From contig JAHEBM010000019.1 of NCBI GenBank assembly GCA_024642245.1, positions 1 through 56,792 on the forward strand: a DNA stretch of 56,792 nucleotides, in the 5' to 3' direction. Shown one piece after another: positions 54,976-56,792 of the stretch; positions within the stretch are counted from its first letter, which is position 1, and each line of letters begins with the position of its first letter. Under the pieces are notes generated by a model. The model was not told the DNA's origin. It saw only the letters and a list, made by a program, of their open reading frames with translations, and ran no database searches. A program made the position numbers and the translations under genes. The DNA comes from Haliea sp. (lineage in GTDB: Bacteria > Pseudomonadota > Gammaproteobacteria > Pseudomonadales > Halieaceae).

Positions 54976-56276
54976 TTGGTGTTCCGCAGTAATGCAGCGT
55001 TAAGTTTCTGCAGACCCATCGGGCGGGTTTGCTCAAAGATGAAATCGTATAAGAATGTAGCCATGGCTTGAGAGGCGAGCGTAGCAATCGCTGCGCCTGT
55101 TCCGCCATAGCGAGGTATGAGCAGAAGGTTAAGCAATATGTTTACACTCAGACCCGCGAGGGTTCTATACAGGGAGTGCTTCTGTAGGCCCTCCGTTATA
55201 AGCCATTTTCCACTGGCTACTCCGATAAATACGAGTGGAATGCTCAGTGCATATATTTTTAGGTAGGTAACCGATTCATTGTATTCTGTGCCAAACGCAA
55301 TAGTCACAAGCTCGTTGCCAAACGAAATAATACAAAAACAAATAGCGGAACCAAGGTAGAAAGAAAACCTGTACAATGTGTCGAAAAGGCGGTTGTAATT
55401 CCCCGAATCTTTAGCTGATGTTAGGACTGGTAGTAAAACGCTGCAAAGTATTACCGGCAAAAAATAGAAGGACTCCGTTATGCGTACGGCCACCGCGTAA
55501 ACCCCTACCTCTTCTGCGCCCACCATTGTTCGTAGCATGATCTGGTCGAGTTTGGTGTAACCCAGAACAGCTAGCCCCGCGACTAGAAGCGGCATGCCCT
55601 CTGATAGTGCGATAGCGGCACTTTTCTTTGTAACTTTATGCGATAGAATCCGGGAAATTCCCTCTTTCCACGCGTAGGCCGTAATCAGGGTGAGTCGTAG
55701 AGAGGACTCTAATAGATAACTAAAGAGGATCCACACCTCCTGCGCGCCTGAAAAGATCAGAAATAGCCTAAAGCAAAGTGTCAGGCAGATTTCTACCGAC
55801 CCAAATATGGCTAATTGCCTACTGCGCATATCTGCATACAGTAGCTGCTCAATAGTATATAGGGGTGCGAGCAGGATTATGGCGACGAGGAAAAATATTC
55901 CATATGCAGATTGCTGCGAAGTGATGTTGAGGACTAAAAAAGCTACCGGAAAGATAATCAGGCTCGCGACCAATCGTAGTAGGAATGCAGCCGCTGGGGT
56001 GTTCGCCAATGGGCCTTGTTTTACCGCGTCACGAATCAGGATTTCATCGAGGCCTAAAGAGCATAGGGTTGTAAAAACAGCGATCAAGCTCAGCGAGTAA
56101 GACAATTCGCCGAAGCCCTCCAGTCCCAAAAAGCGCGCGAACAGGACGGTAGTTATAAACGTGGAAGCTATTCTGAGGATGCGCTCGAGGTAGAGGGCAG
56201 CTACATTTTTCATCAGTTGCTTATTGATGATGTAGCTCCCGCGGGGTATTTTAAATGTGCTTCTGGAAATCCACAC
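54972..56276 (-). CDS. Wzx-type oligosaccharide flippase
   Basis: 434 residues with about 12-14 membrane spans of the polysaccharide transporter (MATE/MOP) type; FARFLGLEGFGELSYSLS near the N-terminus and IPRYGGTGAAIATLASQ near the end. It would move lipid-linked oligosaccharide across the inner membrane. The listed start is GTG; ATG at 56211-56213 is also possible. No polymerase (Wzy) was seen within the window. Confidence 0.85.
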   Translation of the reverse strand: MWISRSTFKIPRGSYIINKQLMKNVAALYLERILRIASTFITTVLFARFLGLEGFGELSYSLSLIAVFTTLCSLGLDEILIRDAVKQGPLANTPAAAFLLRLVASLIIFPVAFLVLNITSQQSAYGIFFLVAIILLAPLYTIEQLLYADMRSRQLAIFGSVEICLTLCFRLFLIFSGAQEVWILFSYLLESSLRLTLITAYAWKEGISRILSHKVTKKSAAIALSEGMPLLVAGLAVLGYTKLDQIMLRTMVGAEEVGVYAVAVRITESFYFLPVILCSVLLPVLTSAKDSGNYNRLFDTLYRFSFYLGSAICFCIISFGNELVTIAFGTEYNESVTYLKIYALSIPLVFIGVASGKWLITEGLQKHSLYRTLAGLSVNILLNLLLIPRYGGTGAAIATLASQAMATFLYDFIFEQTRPMGLQKLNAALLRNTK

Positions 56277-56376
56277 ATCGGATTTGTGTTCTGATCTGTT
56301 TTTTTCGTGTTTTGAGACATTAATAATTCACTAAATATTTTTCTTAGTCTCAGTTCGCGTGAGTCAACAGAAAAAT

Positions 56377-56792
56377 CTACAGCTCATGCTTTTGCTGTAG
56401 TAGGTGTAGGTGGATAGAATCAATGGCGTCCTGTTTTGGAATTGATCTAAGCTCTGGCTGTTTTGTAATCGGGACGATCGGTGCGTCGGGATTTTTTCGT
56501 ATGAGTCTTTCAATCTCAGAGGCGTTGAGATGTACCCAGCTTAATTGATCCCGGTGCTCGCCGTGTTCTATGAAATTGTCCTGGATGCCCAGGTTTAGGG
56601 TTTTACAATTCAGGCCCCTTGCGGAAAGTAGTTCATTTACTGCCGAGCCCGCGCCTCCAGCTACTACGTTTTCCTCCACCGTAACCACCAACTCGTGCCC
56701 ACACGCGATCTCGAGAAGCTTCTCTTCATCCAACGGCTTAACCCAGCGCATATCCACCACCGTGGCATTTAGCTCTTGCGCTGCGATCATGG
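56377..56792 (-). CDS. dxs: Dxs-like protein, C-terminal part
   Basis: The open frame enters from the right edge; 138 codons are visible. ELNATVVDMRWVKPLDEEKL, LVVTVEENVVAGGAGSAVNE and NLGIQDNFIEHGE match the transketolase C-terminal domain of 1-deoxy-D-xylulose-5-phosphate synthase. About 40 residues extend past the usual end. In related genomes dxs follows ispA; here it lies about 10 kb beyond xseB, so it is either a moved gene or a second copy. Confidence 0.8.
   Translation of the reverse strand, partial: MIAAQELNATVVDMRWVKPLDEEKLLEIACGHELVVTVEENVVAGGAGSAVNELLSARGLNCKTLNLGIQDNFIEHGEHRDQLSWVHLNASEIERLIRKNPDAPIVPITKQPELRSIPKQDAIDSIHLHLLQQKHEL

Overview
The window reads as chromosome of a GC-rich marine-type gammaproteobacterium. 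The run nrdR-ribD-ribE-ribBA-ribH-nusB-thiL-pgpA followed by ribA and ispA/xseB matches the Pseudomonas-like order. The class Ia RNR genes, PutA, FadB, an FNR-type regulator and the ATP-grasp/alpha-E/transglutaminase operon would fit Cellvibrionales/Halieaceae (an inference, not proven). No rRNA, tRNA, CRISPR array or insertion sequence was seen.

Layout. 1-347: start of fadB, running off the left edge. 654-5974: an envelope redox cluster on the + strand (diheme/copper-monooxygenase-like lipoprotein, TlpA thioredoxin, DUF4266 lipoprotein, DUF3570 beta-barrel, ApbE flavin transferase). 6000-7853: divergent methyltransferase and PhyH dioxygenase. 7974-11486: putA. 11598-16071: nrdA-nrdB plus a small unknown protein on the minus strand, behind a promoter region carrying DnaA boxes and a pair of NrdR-like boxes. 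16647-18758: argD-argF. 18968-20212: grxD and a TerC-family protein. 20230-25620: a lambda-P-like protein and a triple-DnaT-domain protein divergent from radA, then PilZ and ettA. 25806-35223: a five-gene minus-strand operon holding two ATP-grasp, two alpha-E and two transglutaminase modules. 35407-37474: glyA and an FNR-type regulator. 37670-44932: nrdR and the riboflavin/nusB/thiL/pgpA run, a retropepsin-like protease and ribA. 45001-46151: ispA/xseB. 46383-56276: glycosyltransferases, methyltransferases and a flippase (surface polysaccharide locus), clearly more AT-rich from about 49300 onward. 56377-end: the C-terminus of a Dxs-like protein.

How the parts fit. NrdR (37670) probably represses nrdAB through the boxes at 16293-16338. 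Riboflavin synthesis is nearly complete, but the RibBA-like protein has lost signature residues in both domains while a separate intact RibA is present, so the source of the DHBP precursor is unclear. FMN from this pathway would feed the ApbE flavinylation cluster at the left, whose DUF3570 protein carries a candidate flavinylation motif. The most novel-looking systems are that cluster, the duplicated ATP-grasp/alpha-E/transglutaminase operon without an Anbu peptidase, the triple DnaT primosome-like pair, and the degenerate RibBA.
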